From NCBI RefSeq assembly GCF_001567565.1, contig NZ_LSSW01000026.1, positions 1 through 64,000 of the forward strand: a stretch of 64,000 nt of DNA, read 5' to 3'. The notes below the pieces were generated by a model that was given only the letters and a program-made list of their open reading frames with translations, was not told the DNA's origin and did not search any database. The translations under genes were made by a program, and so were the position numbers. This document shows, piece after piece, positions 28,544 to 36,743 of the stretch. Numbering within the stretch: position 1 is the first letter of the stretch; every line of letters starts with the position of its first letter. This DNA comes from Ectopseudomonas composti. Its GTDB lineage: Bacteria; Pseudomonadota; Gammaproteobacteria; Pseudomonadales; Pseudomonadaceae.

Positions 28544-29296
28544 TCAGCTGCGCTGCATATCGAGCAGTGCCTTCTGACTCAGGTCCAGCCATTCCTTGTG
28601 CAGGGTGCTGTAATGCCGGGCGGAGCGGCGGGCGTGGGTCTGGATCTGCTGCAGCAGTTCGATGGCCTCGCGCTGACGTCCCAGTCGGCGCAGCAGCAGG
28701 GCATAGCGGTAGTTGGCTTCCGGGCTGGCGCTGTAGCTGGCGATTGCGCGGTATTCCTCTTCGGCCTTGAGGTCGTTGCCCTGGCCTTCCAGGGCGCGGG
28801 CATACAGCAGGTGGCCATCGGCGGAGCGAAAGTCGGGATTGTGGGCGATCAGTTGGTCGAGGCTTGCCTGGCAACCGGCGAAATCGCTCAGGGCGAAGCG
28901 TGCCCTGGCCAGGCCGAGGAGGATGTCCGGAGCGTCGCTGTGGATGCCGCGCAGGGCGGCCTGATAGTGCTGGGCGGCTTCTTCGGCCTGGCCCATGCGC
29001 AGCAGTTCATCGGCGAGCTTGACGCGGGTATCGCGGGTGTCGCGAATCTCCAGTTCGTCGCGCAGGGCGCGCAGGTGGCGCTCTGGGTCGATGCTGTCGT
29101 GCAGACGATTGAGCGTTTGACGACCGCGCCGGCTGCCGAGCAGATCCGGCAACATGATGCCGAGGAAGTAGATCAGGCAGCCGAGACCGGGCAGGGCGAT
29201 GATCAGATACAGCCAGTAGCGTTCCTGGCCGCTGCGAACCACGTGGAGGCCGCAGGTGACTTGGCAGGCGATGACCAGCAGGGCGAGCAGAGGCAT
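28544..29296 (-). CDS. TPR protein with N-terminal membrane helices
   Basis: A 250-residue protein. Two hydrophobic helices at about residues 2-16 and 27-50 (the second in a segment like the PLDc_N domain) anchor it in the inner membrane. From about residue 85 it consists of tetratricopeptide repeats (AEEAAQHYQAALRG, LYARALEGQGNDLKAEEEYRA, YALLLRRLGRQREAIELL). A scaffold role is likely, partner unknown. Start 29296 is set by the first helix. Confidence 0.8.
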   Translation of the reverse strand: MPLLALLVIACQVTCGLHVVRSGQERYWLYLIIALPGLGCLIYFLGIMLPDLLGSRRGRQTLNRLHDSIDPERHLRALRDELEIRDTRDTRVKLADELLRMGQAEEAAQHYQAALRGIHSDAPDILLGLARARFALSDFAGCQASLDQLIAHNPDFRSADGHLLYARALEGQGNDLKAEEEYRAIASYSASPEANYRYALLLRRLGRQREAIELLQQIQTHARRSARHYSTLHKEWLDLSQKALLDMQRS

Positions 29297-29437
29297 GGGG
29301 CGGTCCAGTCCTTTGGAGTGCGATAGGAGGCTTATCAGAGCATGGATCGGCCCTGTTGTCAGGTGACGCATGCACGGCTGTGGCCTGCGTCACGTGCTAG
29401 TCTGCGCGGCTGATTCCATGTCCATAAGGATGCGTGC

Positions 29438-30004
29438 ATGCCGTCGTCGCTGGAGATTTTCGCCAACCTCTTCTATCTGGTTTCGGTTGTGCTGGCGGCG
29501 CGCAACTCGGTGCACACCTGGGGCGTCGGCCTGGTCGGTTGCGTCCTGTTCGGCTGGTTGTTCTTCAGTGTGCAGCTGTATGCCGACGTCACCTTGCAGG
29601 TCTTCTTCATCGCCACCAGCCTGCTGGGTTGGTGGAGCTGGCTACGCGGTCGCCAGGGTGGAGCGCTGCCGATCAGTCGCGCCGGTGCGGCCGGGCTTGG
29701 CCTGGCGCTGCTGCTCGCGGTTATCGTGGCCGGCGCATACGGCGCCTTGCTGCATCACTTCACCGACGCCTACGCGCCCTTCATCGATTCGCTGGTGCTG
29801 ACCCTGAGCGTGCTGGCGCAACTGCTGCTGATGCGGCGCAAGCTGGAAACCTGGTATGGCTGGCTGCTGGTGAACACCCTCGCGGTGCCGCTGTTCGCTT
29901 CGCGCGAGCTGTACCTGACCGCATTCATCTATCTGCTGTTCTGGTGCAACGCCTGGTACGGCCTGTACTGCTGGCGCCGTGAACTGAACGCGCAGAGCGC
30001 CTGA
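29438..30004 (+). CDS. pnuC: Nicotinamide riboside transporter
   Basis: PnuC-family facilitator for nicotinamide riboside, 188 residues with seven hydrophobic segments. The features GWWSWLRGRQGG and the late YWCNAWYGLY-like segment (FWCNAWYGLYCWRR) are typical. The next gene, NadR-like kinase/adenylyltransferase, begins one base after the stop; phosphorylation by that enzyme traps the imported nucleoside and yields NAD. Confidence 0.9.
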   Translation: MPSSLEIFANLFYLVSVVLAARNSVHTWGVGLVGCVLFGWLFFSVQLYADVTLQVFFIATSLLGWWSWLRGRQGGALPISRAGAAGLGLALLLAVIVAGAYGALLHHFTDAYAPFIDSLVLTLSVLAQLLLMRRKLETWYGWLLVNTLAVPLFASRELYLTAFIYLLFWCNAWYGLYCWRRELNAQSA

Positions 30005-30005
30005 G

Positions 30006-31049
30006 ATGAGCAAGCGATTTGCCTGTGGGCTGGTGGTCGGCAAGTTCGCGCCGCTGCACCTGGGGCATGAGTGGTTGATCCGTCAGGCGCAGCAGCAGTG
30101 CGAACAGTTGGTGCTGCTCAGTTGGGCCCGCCCGGAGCTTGCCGGTTGTGAGCCTGAACGGCGGGCGAACTGGTTGCATGTGCGCTTTCCCGAGCTGCGC
30201 AGCTGGGTGGTGACGCCCGACTGGGTTGCCCAGCAGCGTGCACGAGGTGTGGCGCTGCCGGATCTTCCTCATGAATCCGAGCCCGATGCCGCGCAGCGCC
30301 AGTTCGTGGCTGACTTTTGTCTGGCCGTGCTCGGCCAGCCGGTCGATGCGGTGTTTACCAGCGAAGCCTATGGCGACGGCTTCGCTGCCCACCTGAGTCG
30401 GTGTTTCGGCCGGCCGGTGCAGCATGTCGAGATCGACCGTGCGCGCACTCAGGTAGCAGTGTCCGGTACACGTCTGCGCGCCGATATTCATGGCCTGCGG
30501 GACTACCTGGCGCCGCAGGTCTACGGCGATTTCGTCGAGCGCATCGCCTTGCTCGGCGGTGAGTCCACTGGCAAGAGCAGTCTTGCCCTGGCGCTGGCCG
30601 AGGCCCTGGGCACGCGCCACGCCGCCGAATATGGCCGAGAGTTGTGGGAGCAGCAGGGCGGTGCACTGGTCTATGACGACCTGCTGCGCATCGGTCGCAC
30701 CCAGGTCGCCCGTGAGCAGAGCCTGGCCGGACAGTGCCAGCGTTATCTGGTCTGCGATACCACGCCGCTGACCACGCTGTTCTACTGCCGCGAGTTGTTC
30801 GGGCGTGCCGAGGCCGAGCTGGAGCAGTTGGCCGAGCGGCACTATCACCACCTGTTCCTGTGCGCCGATGACTTCCCCTTCGTGCAGGATGGCACGCGCC
30901 AGGACGAGACCTTTCGCCGTCGGCAGAACCAGTGGTACGAGCAGCAGCTGCAGCGCCGTGGCTGGGTTTTCACGCACCTGACGGGCTCGTTGGCGCAGCG
31001 GGTCGAGCAGGTGTTGCAGACGCTGACAGCATCCTCGAACCGCATCTAG
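30006..31049 (+). CDS. nadR: NMN adenylyltransferase / ribosylnicotinamide kinase
   Basis: A 347-residue bifunctional salvage enzyme. The N-terminal nucleotidyltransferase has GKFAPLHLGHEWL (HxGH motif) near residues 12-24 and the SGTRLRAD (ISxTxxR-like) motif near 155-162; the C-terminal kinase has the Walker A GGESTGKSS near residues 181-189. The helix-turn-helix repressor domain found at the start of E. coli NadR is absent, so this version is probably an enzyme only. It follows pnuC directly, and its stop overlaps that of the convergent solute-binding gene. Confidence 0.9.
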   Translation: MSKRFACGLVVGKFAPLHLGHEWLIRQAQQQCEQLVLLSWARPELAGCEPERRANWLHVRFPELRSWVVTPDWVAQQRARGVALPDLPHESEPDAAQRQFVADFCLAVLGQPVDAVFTSEAYGDGFAAHLSRCFGRPVQHVEIDRARTQVAVSGTRLRADIHGLRDYLAPQVYGDFVERIALLGGESTGKSSLALALAEALGTRHAAEYGRELWEQQGGALVYDDLLRIGRTQVAREQSLAGQCQRYLVCDTTPLTTLFYCRELFGRAEAELEQLAERHYHHLFLCADDFPFVQDGTRQDETFRRRQNQWYEQQLQRRGWVFTHLTGSLAQRVEQVLQTLTASSNRI

Positions 31050-31774
31050 TGATAGCGGGCCAGGATGTCATCGAACTCGCCGTCCTGCTTCATCTGCACC
31101 AACGCGCGCAGCAGCGCCTGCGTCGGCACGTCCGGTTGATCGCGAACGATGCAGGCGACCAGGTCAGAGCTGATTTCGCTCAGGGCATGCAGGCGTTGCC
31201 CGGCGCTGCGTTGGCGGTTGAACCAGGCCAATGTCAGTTGATTGCTGACTGCGTAGTTGTAGCGACCCACCTCGAGTTTCTCCAGCACCAGCTCCTGAGT
31301 TCTCGCATCCTCGCGCTGAACCTGGGCGCTGTCGAACAGTGCGTCCAGAGGCGGATAGCTGAAGCCCAGGACCGTTCCCAGGCGCTGGCCGCGAAGCTGC
31401 TCCAACCTGAAGCCGGGCTCGGCGGTACGCCCAACGATCAGGTCACGCTGAATCATGAAGGGCAGGCTCCAGATGTACTGGTGATGGGATTCCTGTAGCC
31501 AGTTCGGGTTGACGTAGCAGCGCACATCGATTTCGCCCCGAACCAGGGTGCGCTGCACACGCAGGCGCGGCATCACCAGCAAATCGGCGCGGCGGCCGAC
31601 CTTCTGTGCCAGGCGCATCTGCAGGTCGTAGAGAATACCGCTGGTGGCACGGCCCTCGACGATCTGCATCATGGGCATGGCCCAGCTTTCGGTCACTGCG
31701 AAACGCAGTGGTCGTTGCTCCTGCGCGAAGGCGCTGAAGCTGAAGACGAGTAGCAGGGCGAACAGGCGGTGCAT
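31046..31774 (-). CDS. Periplasmic solute-binding (SBP_bac_3-like) protein
   Basis: A 242-residue secreted protein with a signal peptide cut near AFAQ (residue 17). The fold is that of amino-acid-type substrate-binding proteins (PLRFAVTESWAMP..., LRGQRLGTVLGFSYPPLD, QMKQDGEFDDILARY). No ABC permease genes are nearby, so it may be an orphan sensor or have another role; the family in Pseudomonas has many such stand-alone members. The start at 31774 is set by the signal peptide; the long frame upstream is spurious. Confidence 0.82.
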   Translation of the reverse strand: MHRLFALLLVFSFSAFAQEQRPLRFAVTESWAMPMMQIVEGRATSGILYDLQMRLAQKVGRRADLLVMPRLRVQRTLVRGEIDVRCYVNPNWLQESHHQYIWSLPFMIQRDLIVGRTAEPGFRLEQLRGQRLGTVLGFSYPPLDALFDSAQVQREDARTQELVLEKLEVGRYNYAVSNQLTLAWFNRQRSAGQRLHALSEISSDLVACIVRDQPDVPTQALLRALVQMKQDGEFDDILARYH

Positions 31775-31835
31775 GGTTGTCACCTGGCCAGTGATGTGGA
31801 GTTGCCTTGAGCCGTCCGCCTGGTCATGCCGTTGT

Positions 31836-33446
31836 TCAGGCCGGCGCCGGCTCGAAACTGTCGGCGCGGGCCATGCGCCACATGCGCTGGTAGAACTCAC
31901 CGCCAATTTCGCCACCGAGCAATTCGCCCGGCGCGAGCAATACATGCTGTTGGGCGAACAGTTTGATCTCGGTGGCCGACATGCGCTGTACCAGGTGCTT
32001 GGCGTCGATCTGCGAAGGGTGGTCGAGGCCGGCGGCTGCGAGCATTTCGGCCAGCGCCTTGAGCGTGTTGCGATGGAAGTTGTAGACGCGCTGGGCCTTG
32101 TCCTCGACCACCAGGGCGCGCTGGCGCAGTTGGTCCTGAGTGGCGACGCCGGTGGGGCACTTGTTGGTGTGGCAGCTTTGGCTCTGGATGCAGCCGATGG
32201 CGAACATGAAGCCGCGCGCCGAGTTGGCCCAGTCGGCGCCAATGGCCAGCACCCGGGCGATGTCGAAGGCGCTGACGATCTTGCCGCTGGCACCGAGCTT
32301 GATCTTGTCGCGCAGGTTGCTGCCGACCAGGGTGTTATGCACGAACAGCAGCCCTTCGCGCAGCGGCACGCCGAGGTGGTCGGTGAACTCCAGCGGTGCC
32401 GCTCCGGTACCGCCTTCCTTGCCGTCGACGACGATGAAATCCGGCAGTATGTCGGTCTCCAGCATCGCCTTGACGATGCCCATGAACTCCCAGGGGTGGC
32501 CCAGGCACAGTTTGAAACCCACCGGTTTGCCGCCGGATAGCTCGCGCAGTTGAGCGATGAACTGCAGCAGTTCGACCGGGGTGGAGAAGGCGCTGTGGCG
32601 TGACGGCGAGATGCAATCCTCGCCCATCGGCACGCCGCGGGTGCTGGCGATCTCCTCGGTGATCTTGTCCTTGGGCAGGATGCCGCCGTGGCCCGGTTTG
32701 GCGCCCTGGCTGAGCTTGATCTCGATCATCTTCACCTGCGCGGTATTGGCCTGCGCGGCGAAACGCTCGGGGTCGAAGCGACCATCGGCGGCGCGGCAGC
32801 CGAAGTAGCCGCTGCCCAGTTCCCAGACCAGATCTCCGCCGTGCTCGCGGTGGTAGGTACTGATGCTGCCTTCGCCGGTGTCGTGGTAGAAGTCGCCAAG
32901 CTTGGCGCCTTCATTCAATGCGCGAATGGCACTGGCGCTGAGTGAACCAAAGCTCATCGCCGAGATGTTGAACAGGGAGGCCGAATACGGCTGGCTGCAT
33001 TGCGGCCCACCGATTTCCACGCGGAAACTGCCCGGATCGGTCAGTGGCGCCGGGCGCATGGAGTGGCTGATGAACTCAAAGCCATTCTGGTACACGTCGT
33101 TGAGGGTGCCGAAGGGCTTGTCGGCACCTTCGTTCTTGGCGCGGGCGTACACCAGCGAGCGTTGGGAGCGGGAGAACGGCAGCTGCTCGGCGTCGCCTTC
33201 GAGCAGGTATTGGCGAATCTCGGGGCGGATACCTTCGACCAGGTAGCGGATATTGCCCAGGACCGGATAGTTGCGCCTTACCGCATGGCGGGTCTGCAGC
33301 AAATCACCGATGCCGATCAGGCTGAGAACGCCGCTGAGCAGGGTGAACGGCCACATCCATTGGTGGCCAAGAAACGGCAGGCTGGCCAGGGTGAACAGCA
33401 CGCAGAAGGCGAAAAAAGCGTAGCGGCTGAGCAGGGAGAGGTTCAT
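31836..33446 (-). CDS. FMN-binding glutamate synthase-like protein
   Basis: A 536-residue protein: two membrane helices in the first 50 residues, then a domain like the FMN/iron-sulfur half of the large glutamate synthase subunit (FNISAMSFGSLS, GGILPKDK, VDGKEGGTGAAP). The Cys-rich segment CIQSQSCHTNKCPTGV provides the 3Fe-4S ligands. It lacks the glutaminase domain, so it is not an ordinary GltB; the reaction in vivo is unknown. Confidence 0.88.
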   Translation of the reverse strand: MNLSLLSRYAFFAFCVLFTLASLPFLGHQWMWPFTLLSGVLSLIGIGDLLQTRHAVRRNYPVLGNIRYLVEGIRPEIRQYLLEGDAEQLPFSRSQRSLVYARAKNEGADKPFGTLNDVYQNGFEFISHSMRPAPLTDPGSFRVEIGGPQCSQPYSASLFNISAMSFGSLSASAIRALNEGAKLGDFYHDTGEGSISTYHREHGGDLVWELGSGYFGCRAADGRFDPERFAAQANTAQVKMIEIKLSQGAKPGHGGILPKDKITEEIASTRGVPMGEDCISPSRHSAFSTPVELLQFIAQLRELSGGKPVGFKLCLGHPWEFMGIVKAMLETDILPDFIVVDGKEGGTGAAPLEFTDHLGVPLREGLLFVHNTLVGSNLRDKIKLGASGKIVSAFDIARVLAIGADWANSARGFMFAIGCIQSQSCHTNKCPTGVATQDQLRQRALVVEDKAQRVYNFHRNTLKALAEMLAAAGLDHPSQIDAKHLVQRMSATEIKLFAQQHVLLAPGELLGGEIGGEFYQRMWRMARADSFEPAPA

Positions 33447-33677
33447 GCAAGCTCCAGATACGTGGATCGAGATTAGACTTTAGACCAAATGGCTATATTG
33501 GGTCATGTTCTGTCCACTTGGACACTCTCAAGGGCTGAGGACGAACCCCATTACCCTGTGGCACACTCAGTGGCCAGGAGCCAACCATCGCAAGAGCTTG
33601 GCCCATGTCCCCCGATTTTCGGCCTGCGCCATTGTCGCCGGCCTACTGCCTGAGGCCGCCAGCGGCCGAGAAGAGGA

Positions 33678-34805
33678 ATGACCGTGCATAACGTCGTGAT
33701 CAGTGGTACCGGCCTCTACACCCCGGCCAACAGCATTTCCAACGACGAGCTGGTGGCATCCTTCAATGCCTACGTGCAGCAGTTCAACGCCGATAATGCC
33801 GAGGCCATCGCCCGTGGTGAAGTCGAGGCGCTGAGCGAATCCAGCAGTGGTTTCATCGAGAAGGCCTCCGGCATCAAGAGCCGCTTCGTCATCGACAAGG
33901 CCGGCATCCTCGATCCGCAGCGCATGCTGCCGCGTATCCCTGAGCGTTCCAACGAAGAGTGGGGCATCCTCTGCGAAATGGCCGTCGGCGCCGCCAAGCA
34001 AGCCCTTGAGCGCGCCGGCAAGACGGTCGCCGATATCGACGGGGTGATCGTCGCCTGCTCGAATCTGCAGCGCGCCTATCCGGCGGTAGCCATCGAAGTC
34101 CAGGCTGCACTGGGTATCGAAGGCTGGGGCTACGACATGAACGTGGCCTGTTCCTCGGCCACCTTCGGCATCCAGGCCGCGACCACCGCGATCCAGACTG
34201 GCCAGGCTCGCGCCATCCTCATGGTCAACCCGGAAATCTGCACCGGTCACCTCAACTTCCGTGACCGCGACAGCCACTTCATCTTCGGCGACGCCGCCAC
34301 CGCGGTGATCATCGAGCGTGCCGACCTGGCCACCTCCAAGCACCAGTTCGACGTGGTCGGCACCAAGCTGCTGACCCAGTTCTCCAACAACATCCGCAAC
34401 AACTTCGGCTTCCTCAACCGCGCGGCTGAAGAGGGCGTGGGTGCTCGCGACAAGCTGTTCGTCCAGGAGGGCCGCAAGGTGTTCAAGGACGTCTGCCCGA
34501 TGGTCGCCGAGTTGATCGCCGCACACCTGGCGGAAAACCAGCTCAACGTCAGCGACGTCAAGCGCTTCTGGCTGCACCAGGCCAACCTCAACATGAACCT
34601 GCTGATCGCCCGCAAGCTGCTCGGCCGCGACGCCGAACCGCACGAGGCGCCGGTGATCCTCGATACCTATGCCAACACCAGTTCGGCCGGCTCGGTCATC
34701 GCCCTGCACAAGAACCAGGACGACCTGCCAGCCGGCAGCCTGGGTGTTCTAAGCTCCTTTGGTGCCGGTTATTCGATTGGCAGTGTAATTTTGCGCAAGC
34801 GTTGA
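33678..34805 (+). CDS. Beta-ketoacyl-ACP synthase III-like protein
   Basis: A 375-residue FabH-type condensing enzyme. The catalytic Cys lies in [10 protein letters not shown] (near residue 158), His in [11 protein letters not shown] (near 300) and Asn in YANTSSAGS (near 332). Length and a 30-50-residue insert after the N-terminal strand match PAO1 PA3286, which as I recall uses medium-chain acyl-CoA from beta-oxidation to prime fatty-acid synthesis. That function here is inferred. ATG 33678 follows AGAGGAATG. Confidence 0.88.
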   Translation: MTVHNVVISGTGLYTPANSISNDELVASFNAYVQQFNADNAEAIARGEVEALSESSSGFIEKASGIKSRFVIDKAGILDPQRMLPRIPERSNEEWGILCEMAVGAAKQALERAGKTVADIDGVIVACSNLQRAYPAVAIEVQAALGIEGWGYDMNVACSSATFGIQAATTAIQTGQARAILMVNPEICTGHLNFRDRDSHFIFGDAATAVIIERADLATSKHQFDVVGTKLLTQFSNNIRNNFGFLNRAAEEGVGARDKLFVQEGRKVFKDVCPMVAELIAAHLAENQLNVSDVKRFWLHQANLNMNLLIARKLLGRDAEPHEAPVILDTYANTSSAGSVIALHKNQDDLPAGSLGVLSSFGAGYSIGSVILRKR

Positions 34806-34820
34806 ACTCTCTAGCGGGCC

Positions 34821-34865
34821 GTTGAAAAACCCAGGTGAGGCAGGCAAGGCAGACAGTTTTTCAAC
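34821..34865. terminator. Long-loop inverted repeat after the FabH-like gene
   Basis: GTTGAAAAAC and GTTTTTCAAC arms separated by 25 bases, starting 16 bases after the stop. Loop is long for a terminator; it may be an intergenic repeat instead. Confidence 0.45.
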
Positions 34866-34935
34866 AGCTTGCTACAGGATTGCCTGACGCGTGCGAGATT
34901 CACGCGTGCGCGCAGGCTTCATTGACGGGAGTTCT

Positions 34936-35538
34936 ATGTCCGATTCCGAACTGTTGGTTCGCCTGCTCGGGGGTGAGCAGAAGGCCTATCGCGAGCTGGT
35001 CGCGCGCTATCAGGGCGCCATGCGCGCGGTGGCCTATGCCATCGTCGGCAGCCGCCACGCCGACGAAGTGGTGCAGGATGCCTGGCTCGCGGTGGTGCGT
35101 AGCCTCAGCGGCTTTCAGGAGCGCTCCAGTCTCAAGACCTGGCTGCTGACCATCACCGCCAACACCGCCAAGACCCGTCTCAAGCACAACCGCCGCGAGG
35201 TGCTGCTCGACGACCTGCCGGCGCCACATGGCACGGTGGGGGACGAGCGTTTCTCTGGCGACGGTCACTGGTTACTGGCGCCGCATGCCTGGCATCAGGA
35301 CAGCCCCGAAGCCCTGCTGACCGAGGGCGAATTGCGCGAGTGCCTGGAGCATACGCTGGCCAGCCTCTCCGAATTGCAGAGCAGCGTGCTGGTGCTGCGC
35401 GAGCGTCAGGGCCTGGAATTGGAAGCGATCTGTAATCTTCTCGACATCTCCCTCTCCAATGCCCGTGTGCTGCTGCACCGGGCACGCCTGAAAGTCTTCG
35501 CCACTCTGGAACATTTCGAGGAGACAGGCCAATGCTGA
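34936..35538 (+). CDS. ECF sigma factor
   Basis: A 200-residue extracytoplasmic-function sigma factor. Region 2 covers about residues 10-80 (YRELVARYQGAMRAVAYAIVG, VVQDAWLAVVRSLSGFQ) and region 4 about 130-190 (LSELQSSVLVLRERQGLELEAICNLLDISLSNARVLLHRARLK). It overlaps the anti-sigma gene by seven bases. In PAO1 I recall an equivalent gene (PA3285) directly beside the metallophore cluster that here lies 2 kb downstream. Start 34936 follows GGGAG; an upstream ATG at 34891 is unlikely. Confidence 0.9.
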   Translation: MSDSELLVRLLGGEQKAYRELVARYQGAMRAVAYAIVGSRHADEVVQDAWLAVVRSLSGFQERSSLKTWLLTITANTAKTRLKHNRREVLLDDLPAPHGTVGDERFSGDGHWLLAPHAWHQDSPEALLTEGELRECLEHTLASLSELQSSVLVLRERQGLELEAICNLLDISLSNARVLLHRARLKVFATLEHFEETGQC

Positions 35539-35765
35539 CCTGCAAGGAACTGGTCGCTCACTCCAGCGAATATCTCGACGGCCAACTGACGCTGCGCCAG
35601 CGCTTGGCCGTGCGCGCCCACCTGGCCATGTGCGGCAACTGCCGGCGCTTCATCCGCCAGATGAAACTGACCCAGGCGGTGATCCGGCAAATGCCCGAGG
35701 GCGAATTGCCTGAGCTCGACGCCCTGGCCGAGCGCCTGGCACAGGACCGGCGTAATCAGGAATAA
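35532..35765 (+). CDS. Small zinc-finger anti-sigma factor
   Basis: A 77-residue protein with the zinc-binding anti-sigma signature His30-x3-Cys34-x2-Cys37 (HLAMCGNC) and an extra Cys4. It has no membrane helix, so it is a soluble, cytoplasmic type that could sense redox state or metal directly. Its start overlaps the sigma-factor gene, indicating coupled synthesis of the pair. Confidence 0.85.
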   Translation: MLTCKELVAHSSEYLDGQLTLRQRLAVRAHLAMCGNCRRFIRQMKLTQAVIRQMPEGELPELDALAERLAQDRRNQE

Positions 35766-35860
35766 ACCGTGATCCGCGGGCTTTGCTGGTTTTCTGATGT
35801 TTATTCCAGGGTGTCGTGTTTTGTTCAAAGATATGGCGTCGCCCACCCAGGTGAGCACGG

Positions 35861-35939
35861 CGTAGGGTGGATCGGGGCGCGTAGCCGACGCTTTTTCATC
35901 CACCGTTTGTGGCGGCTGTCCGGACTACTTGCTAGCGTC
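35861..35939 (+). repeat. Left flanking direct repeat of the AT-rich island
   Basis: CGTAGGGTGGAT, then after a 14-base insert GACGCTTTTTCATCCACCGTTTG..GGC.GTCCGGACTACTTGCTAGCG. It matches 37351-37414 in the same orientation, with most of about 65 aligned bases identical. The stop codon and last residue of the bS21-like gene lie inside it. Confidence 0.75.
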
Positions 35940-36186
35940 CCGCAGCTAAGTTACCGCTTTTAGCGAATTGTTCCTTAAGGCCAATCTTCAACCACAAACT
36001 ACCACCGGACTGTATTGAAAGCGCTTTCATCTTTTTTGCCTTGCGCTTCAATATGGATGGCTTCTCGTAATATCCAAATCTTCGCTTGTACCAGCGCCGA
36101 TCTGTCTCATGCTTTACCTTCTTCTTGAGCTTGCGCAATGCAACCTCAATGGACTCACCATCTTCTACGTTGACTGTCACTGTCAT
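35932..36186 (-). CDS. bS21-like ribosomal protein paralogue
   Basis: An 84-residue basic protein that fits ribosomal protein bS21: VEDGESIEVALRKLKKKVKHE, then KRRFGYYEKPS and a Lys/Arg-rich helix. It is not like the usual pseudomonad S21, and its last 25 or so residues (from SIQSGGSLW) are atypical; the final codons and stop come from the flanking repeat, so the original end may be lost. bS21 helps mRNA binding by the 30S subunit and phage or mobile versions exist. It sits in an AT-rich, cassette-like island; an attC after it is not seen. Confidence 0.72.
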   Translation of the reverse strand: MTVTVNVEDGESIEVALRKLKKKVKHETDRRWYKRRFGYYEKPSILKRKAKKMKALSIQSGGSLWLKIGLKEQFAKSGNLAAGR

Positions 36187-36223
36187 TCTTTGTGTTTTAA
36201 GGACTGACGCCTGTCCATCTTTG

Positions 36224-36295
36224 GTTTCTGAAGTTTGGTTAAGGGGCGTTGGGCCGTTCCGAGTGAGCGAGGCGAGCGATTTGAACTTGTTAGGC
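36224..36295 (-). repeat. Degenerate attC site (after the Imm1-like gene)
   Basis: On the minus strand it opens with GCCTAAC (36295-36289), an R'' box that is the exact complement of the TTAGGC starting the same cassette. The left arm AAGTTCAAAT partly pairs with CCAAACTT at the far end, and the centre (CGCTCGCCTCGCTCACTCGG) is of the kind common in attC loops. The expected GTTRRRY box at the far end is missing, so this copy is damaged or is the array edge. Confidence 0.55.
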
Positions 36296-36330
36296 TATAT
36301 AGTTATAGCTGGGTGTTAGCTTTTTTTGTA

Positions 36331-36657
36331 TTACAATTCAACGCCGTCTTCCGAGTCATTGTGCCAATGAATAAACGCAGGTGGCGTTTGCTGCGTTTGG
36401 AAAAAATGCAGAGCGTGCTCAATTACATCAATAGGGTAGGCCCACGATGCGGGGTGTTCGTCATGCTGGCCATTATTGAGCCGATATTCAATAGTTGATT
36501 CTGCCGCCCCTTGGTAATTAATGTTGCGTGAGCTAAAGCCCGTGTCCCCGTTATACCTTAGGTACATCAGCCATCCCCACTCATCGTTGATAAGTGCGCA
36601 CATGGACTGGCCGTCTGGGATCTCGATCCACACTTCCCGGAATGGTGATTTTTCCAT
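36331..36657 (-). CDS. Imm1-like immunity protein (gene cassette)
   Basis: A 108-residue acidic, soluble protein. W-rich start, then YNGDTGFSSRN, YRLNNGQHDEHPASWAYPI, a helix with ALHFFQTQ, and PAFIHWHND: the pattern I associate with the Imm1 family of toxin-immunity proteins. No toxin gene is near, so it would be an orphan. The ATG is only 8 bases after the GTTAGGC box of the preceding attC and has no ribosome site, both common in integron cassettes. Codon use and GC differ from neighbours. Confidence 0.7.
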   Translation of the reverse strand: MEKSPFREVWIEIPDGQSMCALINDEWGWLMYLRYNGDTGFSSRNINYQGAAESTIEYRLNNGQHDEHPASWAYPIDVIEHALHFFQTQQTPPAFIHWHNDSEDGVEL

Positions 36658-36664
36658 TATGAAT

Positions 36665-36740
36665 GCCTAACGCCTCGCACACGGGCCGAGCGTAGTGAGG
36701 TCCAGGCCCAAAGGGCCAAACGTGCTGCGACTTATTATGT
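36665..36740 (-). repeat. Integron attC recombination site
   Basis: On the minus strand: R'' ACATAAT (36740-36734), arm TCGCAGCACG, centre with GGCCC..GGGCC, arm CGTGTGCGA and R' GTTAGGC (36671-36665). The arms pair except for one unpaired G (TCGCA-G-CACG against TCGCA-CACG), the extrahelical base typical of attC. R' abuts the next open reading frame. 76 bases, within the normal size range. Confidence 0.8.
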
Positions 36741-36743
36741 GTT

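Noticed and set aside
31775..32293. Upstream extension of the solute-binding protein gene
   Set aside because: The extra 173 codons are an out-of-frame shadow of the glutamate-synthase-like gene, and the signal peptide starts at 31774.
35932..35990. attC downstream of the bS21-like gene
   Set aside because: No GTTRRRY/RYYYAAC pair or foldable arms were found; the gene runs into the flanking repeat instead.
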